Part shown: positions 1-10,600 of the stretch, in pieces
Layout of the letters: every line of letters begins with the position of its first letter
Position numbering within the stretch: position 1 is the first letter of the stretch
From: Saprolegnia diclina VS20
Taxonomy: Eukaryota > Oomycota > Saprolegniomycetes > Saprolegniales > Saprolegniaceae
DNA: 64,000 bases
Assembly (NCBI RefSeq): GCF_000281045.1
Contig: NW_008246080.1
Span: 257,844-321,843, forward strand
Direction of reading: 5' to 3'
Program-made: the position numbers and the translations under genes
Notes under the pieces: model-generated
What the model was told of the DNA's origin: nothing
Database searches by the model: none
Seen by the model: only the letters and a program-made list of their open reading frames with translations

Positions 1-192
<192 letters not shown>

Positions 193-552
193 GAAGCAAC
201 CACCCATTCTGTAGTCTTGTCTTCTCTGGTTGCAGTTCAACGACAGCACTGTCCTCCTGATCGACGACATTCGAAGTAGAGTCGAGTAGCTTCTAGTCGA
301 GTAGGTTCGCATCGTCTTGTGGGCGACAGCCTTGTCGGCGTGACGAGGCGCGCGTTGGGAGGTCGGGTAACCCTACCCCCAATCAGATCTGATGTTCGTT
401 TTGAAATTGCATAAAAACGGTCGAAAGGGTTTTAGTACGTAAAAAGCGGTTTAACGCGTTTGAAGTGGATTAAACGTGTTTATGGAGACGTTTTTCGCAC
501 GTCAAAGAAGCGACTGACGTGGCGTGGGCGAGTTTTGAAAATCTTGCCGACG
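193..552. other. intergenic region, probable promoter of the nicotinamidase-like gene
   Basis: No coding signal. The stretch 395-545 is poorer in GC than the flanking genes and holds several AAACG/AACGCG-type words (about 415-500), which resemble those near 57640-57775. Confidence 0.4.
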
Positions 553-1428
553 ATGGAAGCTGCGCTGCAGACGATCGCGGCGATCGAGGCTGCTGCCAAG
601 GACGGCCATGGCGGCCTCGCGCTCTTCATCATTGACCCGCAGGTGGACTTCCACCCGGGTGGCTCGCTGGCGATCCCGACGGCCAACGACGACGCCGAGC
701 GCACCGCGGTCTTTATCCGCAAGCACATGGGTGCGATCACGCAGCTCGTCATTACGCTCGACTCGCACCAGCGCCTCCACATCGCCCATGGCGTCTTCTG
801 GAAGGATCTGGACGGCGTGTCGCCGGCGCCGTTCACGCTCATCACGTCTGCGGACGTCGCCAGTGGCAAGTGGTCGCCGCGGGCGCCCGAACTGCAGGCG
901 TATGCGTACGAGTACACAAAGGCGCTCGAGGCCGGCGGCCGCTTCACGCTCTGCATTTGGCCCGAGCACTGCATCATTGGCACGAAGGGCCAGGCGATCG
1001 TCGATGTCGTGCACGACGCGGCGCTTGAGTGGTCCCGCGTGAGCCGCCGCCCGATCACGTATGTGCAAAAAGGCAGCAACTGCTACACTGAGCACTACTC
1101 GGCGCTGCGTGCGGACGTCGAGCTGCCGCACGACCCCGAGACGTCGCTCAACGTCGGTCTCATTGACGCGCTCAAGACCGCGGGCGTCGTCGCCGTGTGC
1201 GGCCAAGCGCTCTCGCACTGCGTCAACTTTACAGTGCGCGACCTAGTGCAGCACTGGCCGGCGGGCCGCGCGAGCGACATTGCGATCTTGACCGACTGCA
1301 CGTCGCCCGTCGCGGGCTTTGAGTCGAGCGGCGCCGACTTTATCGCCGACATGAGCAAGCTTGGCGTGCGCTTCCTCGACTCGACCAGCGACGCGCTCCT
1401 TCTACGCTCGCCCCGCAAGAAGGTCTAA
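553..1428 (+). CDS. nicotinamidase/isochorismatase-like cysteine hydrolase
   Basis: A single-exon protein of about 291 residues. It carries the hallmark residues of the nicotinamidase (PNC1) branch of the isochorismatase superfamily: the catalytic Asp in IIDPQVDFHPGGSLAIP, the metal-binding D/H set in TLDSHQRLHIAH, a Lys in YVQKGSNCYTEHYSA, and the nucleophilic Cys in CGQALSHCVNFTVRDL. The expected reaction is deamidation of nicotinamide to nicotinate in NAD salvage, but other amide hydrolases of the fold look alike. The frame is open from 460, but 460-545 is AT-richer and promoter-like, and the Met at 553 begins a helix just before the conserved core, so 553 is preferred. The protein is larger than bacterial PncA (about 200 residues), with an inserted stretch between the metal site and the Lys, as in yeast-type enzymes. 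Confidence 0.82.
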   Translation: MEAALQTIAAIEAAAKDGHGGLALFIIDPQVDFHPGGSLAIPTANDDAERTAVFIRKHMGAITQLVITLDSHQRLHIAHGVFWKDLDGVSPAPFTLITSADVASGKWSPRAPELQAYAYEYTKALEAGGRFTLCIWPEHCIIGTKGQAIVDVVHDAALEWSRVSRRPITYVQKGSNCYTEHYSALRADVELPHDPETSLNVGLIDALKTAGVVAVCGQALSHCVNFTVRDLVQHWPAGRASDIAILTDCTSPVAGFESSGADFIADMSKLGVRFLDSTSDALLLRSPRKKV

Positions 1429-1483
1429 GTCACGCGTTGCAAGCTGCGATTTCAATACATGCGCGTTCATTCGTCCTTGGTTC

Positions 1484-2709
1484 TTATGGCAAAAGGCGCG
1501 GCGCAGGCAGCTGGCGCGCCACCAGCACCCAGTCGTGCAAATGCATTTCGAGCAACCGCACGAGCACCGTGTTGGGGTCGTGGTGGCCGCGGACAGTCTC
1601 GAGCGTCCCGACAGCATCCTTCTTGAGGACGTAGTAGAAGAGCTTGCGGAAGAGTCCCCGGTCGGGCTGCTGGAAGAGCTTGACGCGGGCCTTGACGGCG
1701 TCGAGGGCCGTGGCCAGCGTCGCTCGCGACGCCGACGGGTGGCGTCGCTGGAGGTAAAGGATCTCGGCCTCCGACGCACGGTGCAAAACGCCAACAAGCT
1801 CGTCCTGCGGCCCATTCCACGGGATCGGCGCGGCCAACGCAGCGACGTTGGTGAGCGATGTCACGTGCGGTAGGCACGTCATCGACGACTGCAGTGCTTG
1901 CCACACCTCGTCGTGGCGGTCGAATAAGAGCTCGATGGGCACGCAGGGAAGCGACGTCGGCAGTGTTGGCGGGACGCCACGCTGCGTGTCTTCGGTGCGG
2001 TTGAGGAACCGTAGCAGGTTCACGCGCGCAGCGAACCCGTTGTAGTGCTGCACGATTGCCCGCAGTGCCTAGCCCAAAAATCCTAAAATGAAAATGAAAC
2101 TAGGATTGCATACGACAATTGGCGAGGCAGCGCTATTGAGCGCGGCCGTCATGGCCTCGCAGAAGGCCGCTGCGTGGCGCCGTACAGCGCGGGGTCTAGA
2201 CACCGTTCCTTGTGTGAGCTATTGCCATGTCGTAGGACAATACGTCGAGGGCGTCAGGTACGGCTGCATGTGCGCGCTGGGCTCCATCACGATACGCGAG
2301 GACGGGGAGGGTGCGGCTGCGAGGTACGCATGCACGGGCGTGAGCGCCGCCTAGAGCAGACTAGCGCCACGGACGACGAAAGGTGGAGCGTCCTACCTGA
2401 ATGGAGATGTGCAAGCGATGTTCGCTTGACGCAGTTGTAAGCGCGACGACGGCGTCAAACATGGGCAGCATCGCTGCCCAGTCGTCGCTCTCGCGGGCGG
2501 CTTCGCGCAGCGCCGCAAACGCGAGCGCGTCCGCGTCGGCCTTGGCGACATCGGCGCCAAGCGCTTCCAGCGCCGCCATGACACCTGTCGACGTAGCATA
2601 CATCAGCATGTCGTCTTACGAAGAACATACCTTCCGCCGCGCCCACGTGGTTGATCTGGGCGAGGACGACGAGGGCCGCTTGGAGCGTCGCCTGCGCCTC
2701 GTCCTGCAT
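1484..2709 (-). CDS. unrecognised protein A, five exons, shares its C-terminal domain with the 3546-5540 gene
   Basis: Five exons rebuilt from GT..AG junctions: 2709-2631, 2584-2397, 2350-2244, 2195-2114 and 2068-1484. The coding sum is 1041 nt, giving 346 residues with a continuous frame. The N-terminal half is helical and Ala-rich (starts MQDEAQATLQAALVVLAQIN). The middle contains IVMEPSAHMQPYLTPS and RRHAAAFCEAMTAALN. The final ~95 residues resemble the last ~90 of the divergent neighbour: a shared E-x-LxL-x-R/E start, L..AL/EL..VK..V.L, then a P-N-(T/V)-VL..L...H..DW..VA pattern. No known family was recognised. Two GTP/SNARE-like or vesicle-tether explanations were considered and dropped for lack of a motif. 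The start ATG at 2709 faces the start of the other gene across an ~835-nt shared upstream region. Exon structure is quite secure; function is unknown. Confidence 0.7.
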
Positions 2710-2865
2710 GGTGGCTTCGGCAACAAGTGACGCACGAGAAGGGGATCGGCCAGTCATCGATCTGCACCACCAAAATGCTACGTACAAAGAAGAACGTACG
2801 TCGGGCAATAGACAAGTGGTGCCTACGCAAGCGATCGTCGTCTCATATGAACGCGAGCAACCAGC

Positions 2866-2905
2866 CCAAAAGCCCAGAAGCCAGAAGCCCAGAAGCCCAG
2901 AAGCT
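2866..2905. repeat. short tandem repeat, unit ~9-10 nt (AGCCCAGA-type)
   Basis: Five imperfect copies of AAGCCCAG(A) in a row lie about 160 nt upstream of the start codon of gene A. The period varies between 8 and 10 nt, which suggests slippage. Confidence 0.75.
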
Positions 2906-3487
2906 ATCTCCGGAGACGGGGTCCGTGGAGTCCTGTGGTGAAAACGAGGTGTGTGGTGCAACGCAGAGGGTCCAGGCTGTCATCAGTACCAATACCAGTG
3001 GGCCTTTGCGCCGCGATCGCATCAACATGGCTAAGCGGTCCAGTCGATTTCGGCTTGGATGCGGTCGAGAGGAACTCCCTGAGCGCGAAACGTGGGTGTT
3101 GGATCCTGCCAAGTCACGTCAAGCTGACGCTGGTGTCATAGAGCAGGTATTGCTGCAAAAGGGTTGAGTGTGGAAGCGGCTGTCAAGCGCAGAGAAGCAG
3201 GTTCGTGTCGGTGGCCGAGTAAGGAGAACGTCCGATAGAAAAATAGCTCCCACCAGCCCACCGCGCTCGGGATCTGTGCTCCTCTCGAGGCCGCGCCTCC
3301 ACGGACAACAACTGCATCCATCCTACAGGCATTGTTGCGAGTTCATTGAGTGGCAAGCAGGTTGAAGCGGCGTCGTTGCGCGCCGAAAGTGGCCAATCAC
3401 AGCGCGAGATGAGCTGGCCAATCCACGCGCGATCGGGCATCTTTTTGGACGAATTACTACCAATGCGAGCTTATCGTTTGATAATAG

Positions 3488-3506
3488 TATCCGGCATTCT
3501 ATCCGG
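3488..3506 (+). promoter_or_regulatory. paired TATCCGG element upstream of gene B
   Basis: TATCCGG at 3488-3494 and again at 3500-3506, 12 nt apart, both reading in the direction of the gene that starts at 3546. The same word recurs upstream of at least five other genes in this window. Confidence 0.45.
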
Positions 3507-3545
3507 ATGCCGGGCACTAGCCAACAACGGCCCATCAATAGTGGC

Positions 3546-5540
3546 ATGGCGGTGTACTACTCGATCGCAGTCGCCCGCGCGGGCGAGATCGTGAGCCGCA
3601 GCCTGGTCAAGGCCGAGACGGACACGACGCTTCGGTCTCTCTTTGGCATGTACGAGGGCGGGAAGCACGCGATCGGCTTCATGGACCCGGCGGTCAAGGC
3701 GGGGACGCGCACGGCGGTCTTTGAGCAGCACGACGCGACGATGGACCTTGTGGACCTCGACATGCCGATTCGCCTCGTTCGGGAGATCTGCGGCGACGTG
3801 ACCAAGTTCCTCTTCCAGGCGGCGCCTGCCATCGTCCCTGCCCCAGCGCTATTGCCGCCGCCATCCGCGCCTGTCGTTGCCGCCACACCGCAGCCAGTTC
3901 CTACTGCGCCCAAGCCCAAGCCCGTCGCGGCTACGCGAGGCCGCAAGCCGCGCAAAGCCGTGGTCGTCGACTCGTTTCTGCGCGCGAGCGATTTGAATCG
4001 GATTGGTGACGTGACTGCCAAGGCGCCGACCAAGCAGCCAGCGTCGCGATACCGTGCGCCAGCTCCACGCATCGCCGAGGGGCGCACAGCATGCACGACC
4101 GCCGTCCTTCCAGATGCGTCGACCTCGGCGTTGGCACGTGCGACCGTCGTCCACCAGAAGCATGCGATGACGCCCCTCAACAAGAACGCGCTGGGTCGTA
4201 TTCTCGAAGCCGTCAAGGCCAACAAACCATCGAGTCGTGCTGTGTCACCGCCCAAAGCCCCGCGCACGCGTCCCCACTACTTCAACGTCGCCCCTCCTTA
4301 CGACGAGGACGACGACAATGACGACAATGACAGTGACGCTAGTGTCGCCGACGACGACGACGACGACGATGCGATTGAAGTCGTCCAGGCTCCGGTTACC
4401 AAGCGCGCGTCCCGTCGTCTTGCGCCGTCAAGCCTCGCGTCCGCCGAGCCGCCTCGGCGCGAGCTCCGCATTCCGCAAGTGGTCATGACGTCCATGCCCC
4501 GGTCCCGCACGCAGCGGCTGCCCGCGCGCCGCGCTGCGCTGCGCAAATCAACCTCAGCACTGACCGAGATGGTCTTGTCGGCAGACGGCGCCGTCGTCAC
4601 GGGTAATGTTCTGGGGCGGTCGTCGGACGTCGACGCGTCACCTCGCCGGCCGCCGCCACGACGGCCCACGCGGCGGACGAGCGCGTCGCAAAGCCCCGAG
4701 AAGGTGCTGCCGCTGCGCACGTCGACCCGCAACAAGTCGATCGTTGAGATCTCGAGCGACGACGAAGCGTGTTCTGTCCCGTCACCGTCCTCGACTACGC
4801 GTCTGAGTCTGAGCACAGGAACCCCGACCAAGCGCCCCGACACAGATATGACCACTGCATCGCCCGCGTCACACAGGGAAGCGGCAACGCCGACGAAGCA
4901 GCCCAGTCCGCTTCAACCACAGACGCCGCCGCCAGTCGACGTTGCAGAAGCCAATGCGACGCCAACCCTGCCGGATGTCCCTGATGTCACCACGGCTAAA
5001 GCTGGTCCCACGGGCACGCCAGAGATGGCGCGGAAGAAGCGGCTCTTGTCGCTGGACGACACGGTCGAAGAGCATGTACACGATGTGTCGCCGCCTGCCA
5101 AGCGCCGGCTCTCTTCCTTTGGTGACGTTCCGTCGTCACCTGCCACGCGCCACGTCTCGTCGTCGAATGACGCCGAGTCGTCATCCAATACGGCGGACGA
5201 AAATACAATGACCGAGCCGCGGTCCGTGATTGAAGACGAGCTGGCGACGCTGCTGCACGAAGCGTCGGCCGTCGAGCTCGTGCAGCTCCGCGAAGCCAAC
5301 CCGAACGACCAGGCCAACTTTCTCGGCGAAGAGCTCAACGAAGTCAAGCGCCACGTGCAGCTGCAAAAGACTTCAGCGGGTCTCTATCAAGTTGCGTTCA
5401 CGAAGGCAAGTCACGCCGACATTGCGCCGCACGAGAACCCAAACGTGGTGTTGACCAACCTCTTTATGAGCCACGACGACGACTGGTCCCGCGTCGCGAC
5501 CCTCGTGAGTCTCGGGCGCGTCCTGCGCGCCGCCCCGTAG
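3546..5540 (+). CDS. unrecognised protein B, long disordered middle, C-terminal domain shared with gene A
   Basis: Single exon, 664 residues from the ATG at 3546. The upstream in-frame ATG at 3507 sits inside the TATCCGG element, so it is less likely. Residues ~1-90 look folded (MAVYYSIAVARAGEIVSRSL, then a hydrophobic FGMYEGGKHAIGFMD stretch and LVREICGDVTKFLFQ). Residues ~95-560 are low complexity: Pro/Ala-rich, basic patches (RKPRKAVVV, ARRAALRKS), and acidic Asp runs near 4305-4370, typical of a nuclear disordered protein. The last ~90 residues (VIEDELATLLHEASAVELVQ onward) match the end of gene A, including PNVVLTNLFMSHDDDWSRVA. A nuclear or chromatin role is an inference from composition only. 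No family recognised. Confidence 0.7.
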   Translation: MAVYYSIAVARAGEIVSRSLVKAETDTTLRSLFGMYEGGKHAIGFMDPAVKAGTRTAVFEQHDATMDLVDLDMPIRLVREICGDVTKFLFQAAPAIVPAPALLPPPSAPVVAATPQPVPTAPKPKPVAATRGRKPRKAVVVDSFLRASDLNRIGDVTAKAPTKQPASRYRAPAPRIAEGRTACTTAVLPDASTSALARATVVHQKHAMTPLNKNALGRILEAVKANKPSSRAVSPPKAPRTRPHYFNVAPPYDEDDDNDDNDSDASVADDDDDDDAIEVVQAPVTKRASRRLAPSSLASAEPPRRELRIPQVVMTSMPRSRTQRLPARRAALRKSTSALTEMVLSADGAVVTGNVLGRSSDVDASPRRPPPRRPTRRTSASQSPEKVLPLRTSTRNKSIVEISSDDEACSVPSPSSTTRLSLSTGTPTKRPDTDMTTASPASHREAATPTKQPSPLQPQTPPPVDVAEANATPTLPDVPDVTTAKAGPTGTPEMARKKRLLSLDDTVEEHVHDVSPPAKRRLSSFGDVPSSPATRHVSSSNDAESSSNTADENTMTEPRSVIEDELATLLHEASAVELVQLREANPNDQANFLGEELNEVKRHVQLQKTSAGLYQVAFTKASHADIAPHENPNVVLTNLFMSHDDDWSRVATLVSLGRVLRAAP

Positions 5541-5928
5541 GAACTTGTTGTATTATCCAAAGGGATCGGTATCGATTATCTAATACTTGCTTTGAATTGT
5601 TGTTGCTACCGTGGATAGCTCGGTGATCCAGTCGGCTTGGTATGGCACTTGACATATTGTATTGTATCATGTTCAACCCCAACTTTCGGGCTTGATGCAC
5701 TCGTCGGAGCGTCTTGTTGGCGGCGTTAGAGTTGCCTAAGCTCTTATGCTCTTCTGATCCAAGAAAGGTCCATGGAGTACTACTTACTCCACCTCGGTGG
5801 AAGGAACGAGGAATGCACGCTTGATGATGGCGCAGCTCATGGCTACGATGGGACTCGAAGCGTCCGGTGCAGACAATGTGTCCACAGTAGGCAAGACACG
5901 ATGTGATAGACCAACGATATATGAGTTC
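5541..5928. other. convergent intergenic region (3' ends)
   Basis: About 390 nt between the ends of gene B and the C2/DysF gene. It is AT-richer and has no sustained codon bias; probably the two 3' untranslated regions. Confidence 0.5.
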
Positions 5929-6798
5929 TTAGTGCAGCCACTGGTTGTCGTCGTCGTCGTCGTCCTCGGTGAGCCCATACTTGCCGAGAATCGCGTCGAT
6001 GGTCTTGTCTTGCTGCGTCGTCGAGAGCGCGCGGCGCGTGCGCACGTACGTTTTCGTCCACTTGCGCTTCCGACAGAGCGCCGTCGGGTGCCCCTTGGCG
6101 CTCTTGTACCATGGCCCGTCCCAGGACGCGGCGTAGAGCCAGCCGTCGGGACAGAGGTCGTCGTCGCAGTATTCGTTATTGCTTTGCTGGCGCGGCTCGT
6201 GGAGCGCAATGACCCACCCCACGGGCGACGTGAACGCGGCCGGAATCACGTGCTCGACGGTCGTTTCCATCTTGGAGTGGCCCCAGCCCGAGATCGGCCG
6301 CCACTTTTGCGTCTCGACCATCTCGTCGACGATCTCGGCCTGGAGCGACGGGTCGGTGTAGGGCTCGAGCACCTGGACCGTGACGAGGAGGACGCTGTGC
6401 ACCTTCTGGCTGCTAAATTCGTCAGGCACGTCGAGCGGCCACTCGAGAGACCGCATGGTCTTGTCCATCTCAAACTGGGCCAAGGCGAGGACGGTCGAGC
6501 CAATGAGGTCGTCGGCGTTGAAGAGGTCGTGGTCGTACACCTCGACGACGAGCGCGCTGGCGTACATGGCGTCTTGCGTGAGCACAAACTCAAAGACCTC
6601 GGCGCCCCAGACCGGGTTGAGCGTCGACGCAATGCAGCTGCTCGTGAAGCGCTGGTCGCCAATGCGGAGGACCACATATGGGTCGCTCTTGCCGCGCGAG
6701 ATGCCGCCAAAGGTGTAGTCGGCGGCCGCAAGGTCTCTCGCCGCATGCAGCGTCAGGCGCAGGCGGCGGTCGGTCGGCGCAGCGTCCGTCGTCGTCAT
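5929..6798 (-). CDS. C2 domain plus DysF (peroxin/ferlin) domain protein
   Basis: Single exon, 289 residues. Residues ~10-145 form a C2 domain: LRLTLHAARDLAAAD, then GKSDPYVVLRIGDQRF, NPVWGAEVFEF and VEVYDHDLFNADDLIG, with the Asp residues expected for Ca2+-dependent phospholipid binding. Residues ~205-265 carry a DysF signature: a GWLYAASWDGPWY core followed by RKRKWTKTYVRTRR, the aromatic/Arg stack of ferlins and peroxins. The C-terminus is acidic (TEDDDDDDNQW). It has no transmembrane segment, unlike dysferlin, so it is a compact soluble protein that could act at membranes in repair or peroxisome biology; that role is inferred from domains. It is divergent from the gene starting at 7633, which also begins with a C2-type domain. 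Confidence 0.82.
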   Translation of the reverse strand: MTTTDAAPTDRRLRLTLHAARDLAAADYTFGGISRGKSDPYVVLRIGDQRFTSSCIASTLNPVWGAEVFEFVLTQDAMYASALVVEVYDHDLFNADDLIGSTVLALAQFEMDKTMRSLEWPLDVPDEFSSQKVHSVLLVTVQVLEPYTDPSLQAEIVDEMVETQKWRPISGWGHSKMETTVEHVIPAAFTSPVGWVIALHEPRQQSNNEYCDDDLCPDGWLYAASWDGPWYKSAKGHPTALCRKRKWTKTYVRTRRALSTTQQDKTIDAILGKYGLTEDDDDDDNQWLH

Positions 6799-7632
6799 CT
6801 CGTCGATGGCAGGTGGCAGGCGCTTCGAAAGTCGCAGCCGCGGGGTAGAGTGTCATTCGATATGCAATTGTGTTTATCCATAATGTCTCAATATTATCAA
6901 GTCGCGAATATCAGGATCTGTGCAATCAACAAACACGAATCGATCCCAGATCGCGCGATACTATCACTGCCAGCGAAATGACACCACTGCAGACTGCTCT
7001 TTGAGCTGAAAGCAGATACAAGGTCCACTATGTGGCGAGAGCGATCGCACCTTGGATCAACGTGGGTCACTTTATGAGACGAAATTGAGATATTTACTCA
7101 ATACGAGACGGTTGTGGTATATCACTTTGATACAATTGGCAAGAGGTTCCGTGACAAGCATAAATTCGCAGCTCGGCGGCGATATCGAGAACCGACAGGG
7201 TTGTCGAGTAGCTTTGCAGCGGCTCCATTCTGTAGCTGGTTGAGCTACCTGGTTGATTACCTCAGCTATCCCTAATGCCTAGAAACGGTTGATGGGCCCT
7301 TGATTTTGCTAGTCGCTGTTGCTCATTCTTCACCGCGACCAAGACGGCCATGGGCCCTGCAACGCTGTATATTTTCGAGCTCGGCACACCTGTTCAAGGC
7401 GTCTGGCTGATACATGAGATGCGTCCTGATGTAGTTAGTCGATTCGCACATGGCCGCCGAGTTAGTCGACTGAGGATCTCACGCGGCCGTTGCGCATTCG
7501 AACACTACGTGGCGACATCTCCTGTCGTCCGCTAAAAATACTGATTGGCCAATTCGTCGAAAAGCATGGTCTTTTTAGCCAATAAGAGCGCATCGCGCTG
7601 TCGCTCGATCTTCAGCAGTCTTAATATAGCGG
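6799..7632. promoter_or_regulatory. divergent intergenic region between two C2-type genes
   Basis: No coding signal found in ~830 nt. Includes the 13-nt word CTTTTTAGCCAAT at 7571-7583, a CCAAT-type element 50 nt before the downstream start codon. Confidence 0.45.
7571..7583 (+). promoter_or_regulatory. CCAAT-type element CTTTTTAGCCAAT
   Basis: The identical 13-mer occurs in gene-sense orientation upstream of the phosphatase gene (minus strand, 38121-38133). CCAAT boxes are common in eukaryotic promoters; the shared T-rich flank is the unusual part. Confidence 0.4.
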
Positions 7633-10600
7633 ATGTCGAGGTTCCTGCGGGCAGCGACGCATGCTGGCAAGACGGGCGTCGGCTTCCACGTGCAGGTCAC
7701 GCTGCACCGCCTGACGACCGCGGACCCGGAGCTCAAGGAGGCCGAGGGCATCTACGCGGTCGCGACCCGCGGCCAGCACAAGGTCAAGAGCGCCAACGCC
7801 AAGGTCGGCGCCTTCCGTAGCGACACGGCGAGTCGCCATGCGTCCTGGACCGACGAGGTCATGAGCCTGCACGCGACCATGTACCGCAGTGGCAAGGCGT
7901 CCGGGTACCAGTCCAAGCTCATGACCATCGAGTTGGTCAAGGCCAAAGGCGACGGCCACCTCGCGACGTTCGAGCTCGACCTCGCCACGTACATCTCGGA
8001 TAAGAACGGCAGCACGAATGCATGCGATGCGACGCTGCAGGCCAAGAAGAGCTGGGGCAATGCAACACTCATGGTACGAGGTCGTGCTCACGAAGTGGGG
8101 AATGCAGTGGCTCTTGTAGGTCACGATCACGAGCAACCTCGATACTGAGAGGTATTCCGTCCCATTCTGCTGTACGCAAAGGCTGAGTCGAGATGCTCTG
8201 TAGGCCCGTGACCGCCTCGACTACATCGTCCGCGCTTCATGTAGTATCGTAATGTCGCCGTACGCAGCGAATTCACGGCTGCTGCATGTAGCATGACCAC
8301 GAGACGTCCGAGTGCGAAGACAGCCAGGTGTCGCCCGAGAAGCGGCGCTCGTCCACGTCGGCGTCGTCATCACCCGACCGGCGGTTGCCATCAACGTCGT
8401 CGCACATCATCACGACGATCCCGGAAGCGACGACAACAGCGAGCAATGAGGTGCATCGCAAGCCATTTCCAGGGCCTTACATCGGCATGTAGGAGGCCAA
8501 TGCGGTCAACTTTGCGACGCAGATCATCAAGTACGACCGTACGACCAAGGAGCTGCAAGCGAAAATCGAGTCGCTCTCGCAGCAGCTGTCGGCCGCCAAG
8601 GAGCAGTACAAGGTGTCGATTCAAGACGTATGTTGCTTCCTTGTGTGTATGTTCGAAGCGATCGCATCTGACTAGGTCCTCGAGTGGAAGACAAAGCACA
8701 GCCAGCTAGAGTCGTCACAGTCAACCCTCCATGACGAGCTACAGAGTTTACGTGAGAAGAAGGGAAAAGCCGAGAAGGAGGTCGTCTTGCGCCGTACCGA
8801 GCTGCAAAACACGCTCGAGTCGAGCTCCCGCGTCAACGTCGTGCAGCTTGAGCGCATTCGCCACCTCACGAGCGTCAACGAAGACTTGAAGGCCAAGGTA
8901 CACGAGCTCCAGACTGCGAACGACGCCGCGCAGGCCCAACTCCGGGCGTTGCAAGCCGAGGCCAGCCCGCCACAAGAGCGCTCGTTGGCGTCGTGGACCG
9001 ACGGCCAGAACCGCGAAACAACGGTGTTAGCTGCGCAGTACCAGACGGCGCCAGCAGCGATCGCGAGCTCCCCCGACGTCATCGCCAACACGGTCGCTGA
9101 GCAGGTCGTGCGCCTCCAGAGCGAGAACCGGTCGCTGCACGAGTCGACCGCCTCACTCCAGCGCGACGTCGAGAATTTGGAAAACCAGGTGCGCACCAAG
9201 TGTCGGGTACTCCGTCTCACGGGGAGGAAGTAGCTCTTTGAACGCAGCTCGGAGCTGCAGCATGTGCTCGAGCTGCATGCCCATGCGACCGCAGCGTTGA
9301 CGCTCAAGACGACCGAAGTCGAACAGCTCCAAGAGGCGCTTCGTTGCGACGACACTGCGTCACGTCCGGACGGCGGCGACGACGCGCTTGTCGCGATGCT
9401 CCGGAGCAACATTGACGAGCTGCAAGACGAGGTCACAGCACTCCAGTTCAAAAACAAGAGCCTCCGCGAAGGCAAGTCCAAAGCCGAAGAAGAGGTACAT
9501 CTTCTCGACCTCTTGATGGGACTCTCAGTCACGTCGACAGCTGCTCAAGTGCGGTCGGCACGCCAGTACAACGTCCTCGACGAGCGCCGACGACGAGGTA
9601 GAAACGACGAGCGAGGCAAGCATGCAGTACATCGCACGGTGTAGGTGCAGCACAAGGACGCCCAGATCCTCGAGCTCTCGAGAGCTGCAGCAACGACGAC
9701 AGCGCGCCTCGCGGCGCTGGACGCCGAGCTCGCGGCGCTGCGAAAAGAGCTCGCTGCCGAGAAGGCCAAGCCGCCACAAGTCGTTCAAGTCCGCGATGTG
9801 CTCGGTGCGCACTTTCCGAGTACGATGCCACCCCAAGACATGGAGCGGGCGCGGGCGTCGTCGCAGCACACGGTGGCGTCCACCAACGTCGACGCCGACG
9901 TTGCGTACCTCAAGCAGCAAGTCCGGGAGCTCAAGGACGCCAAGACGTCGACCGACCACGAGGTTTGGTTGTTGCAACCAGGATCGCCTAGCAGGGATGC
10001 TTCTGTAGCTACTGGAGACGCGCCAAGAGCTGGCGAGCGCTCTCGAGCTCCACTCGCGTATGCAAGCCGACAGCCAGCGCCAGCTCGATGACCTCCGGCA
10101 CACCCTGGACGCGCTCGAGACTGAGAAAGCAACGACATCGGCCGAGGTGCGGCGGCTCACGACGCGGACCGCCCAACTCGAGGGCGAGATCGACACTTTG
10201 ACGGAAAGAGTATGCGTCTCTCGAAGCCCATCGATTCTGAGAGCTGACTAGGTGGCGTCGGACACCCAAGAGAAGCATGCGCTGGCCGCGTCGTTGGAAG
10301 CGCTTGCAAGCGTCAACGAAGAGGTGACGCATGCCAAGGTCCAGGAAGCGACAGCGCAGCTGGCCATGGCCATCTCTGGGCTGCACGCTGAGCTGCAAGT
10401 GCTCGCAGACGACAACGAACGGCTCCAAGCCGAGGTAGAGCGCATTATGACGGTGCACGTGCCACTGTATATGGGCTAGCTGCGCGTCGAGGTGCAGCGC
10501 AACAGCGTCGCGAATGAAGTGAACGCTCTCAAGACGCAGATCCTCGAGATGAAGCAAGAGACAAAGCATCTGCAATATGAAGTCCGCTTCGAAATCGTCA

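Larger units (their letters stand above)
2710..3545. promoter_or_regulatory. divergent intergenic region between genes A and B
   Basis: No convincing exon. It contains a ~10-nt tandem repeat near 2866-2905, a CCAAT-type word near 3390, and two TATCCGG elements at 3488-3494 and 3500-3506 just upstream of gene B. It probably carries both promoters. Confidence 0.5.

Noticed and set aside
460-552. Upstream ATG extending the nicotinamidase by 31 residues
   Set aside because: The extension lies in AT-richer promoter-like sequence and has no family counterpart; 553 was preferred.
5797-6981. Long plus-strand open frame (~394 residues)
   Set aside because: It is the antisense shadow of the C2/DysF gene; its composition is Arg/Leu-rich and it has no motif.
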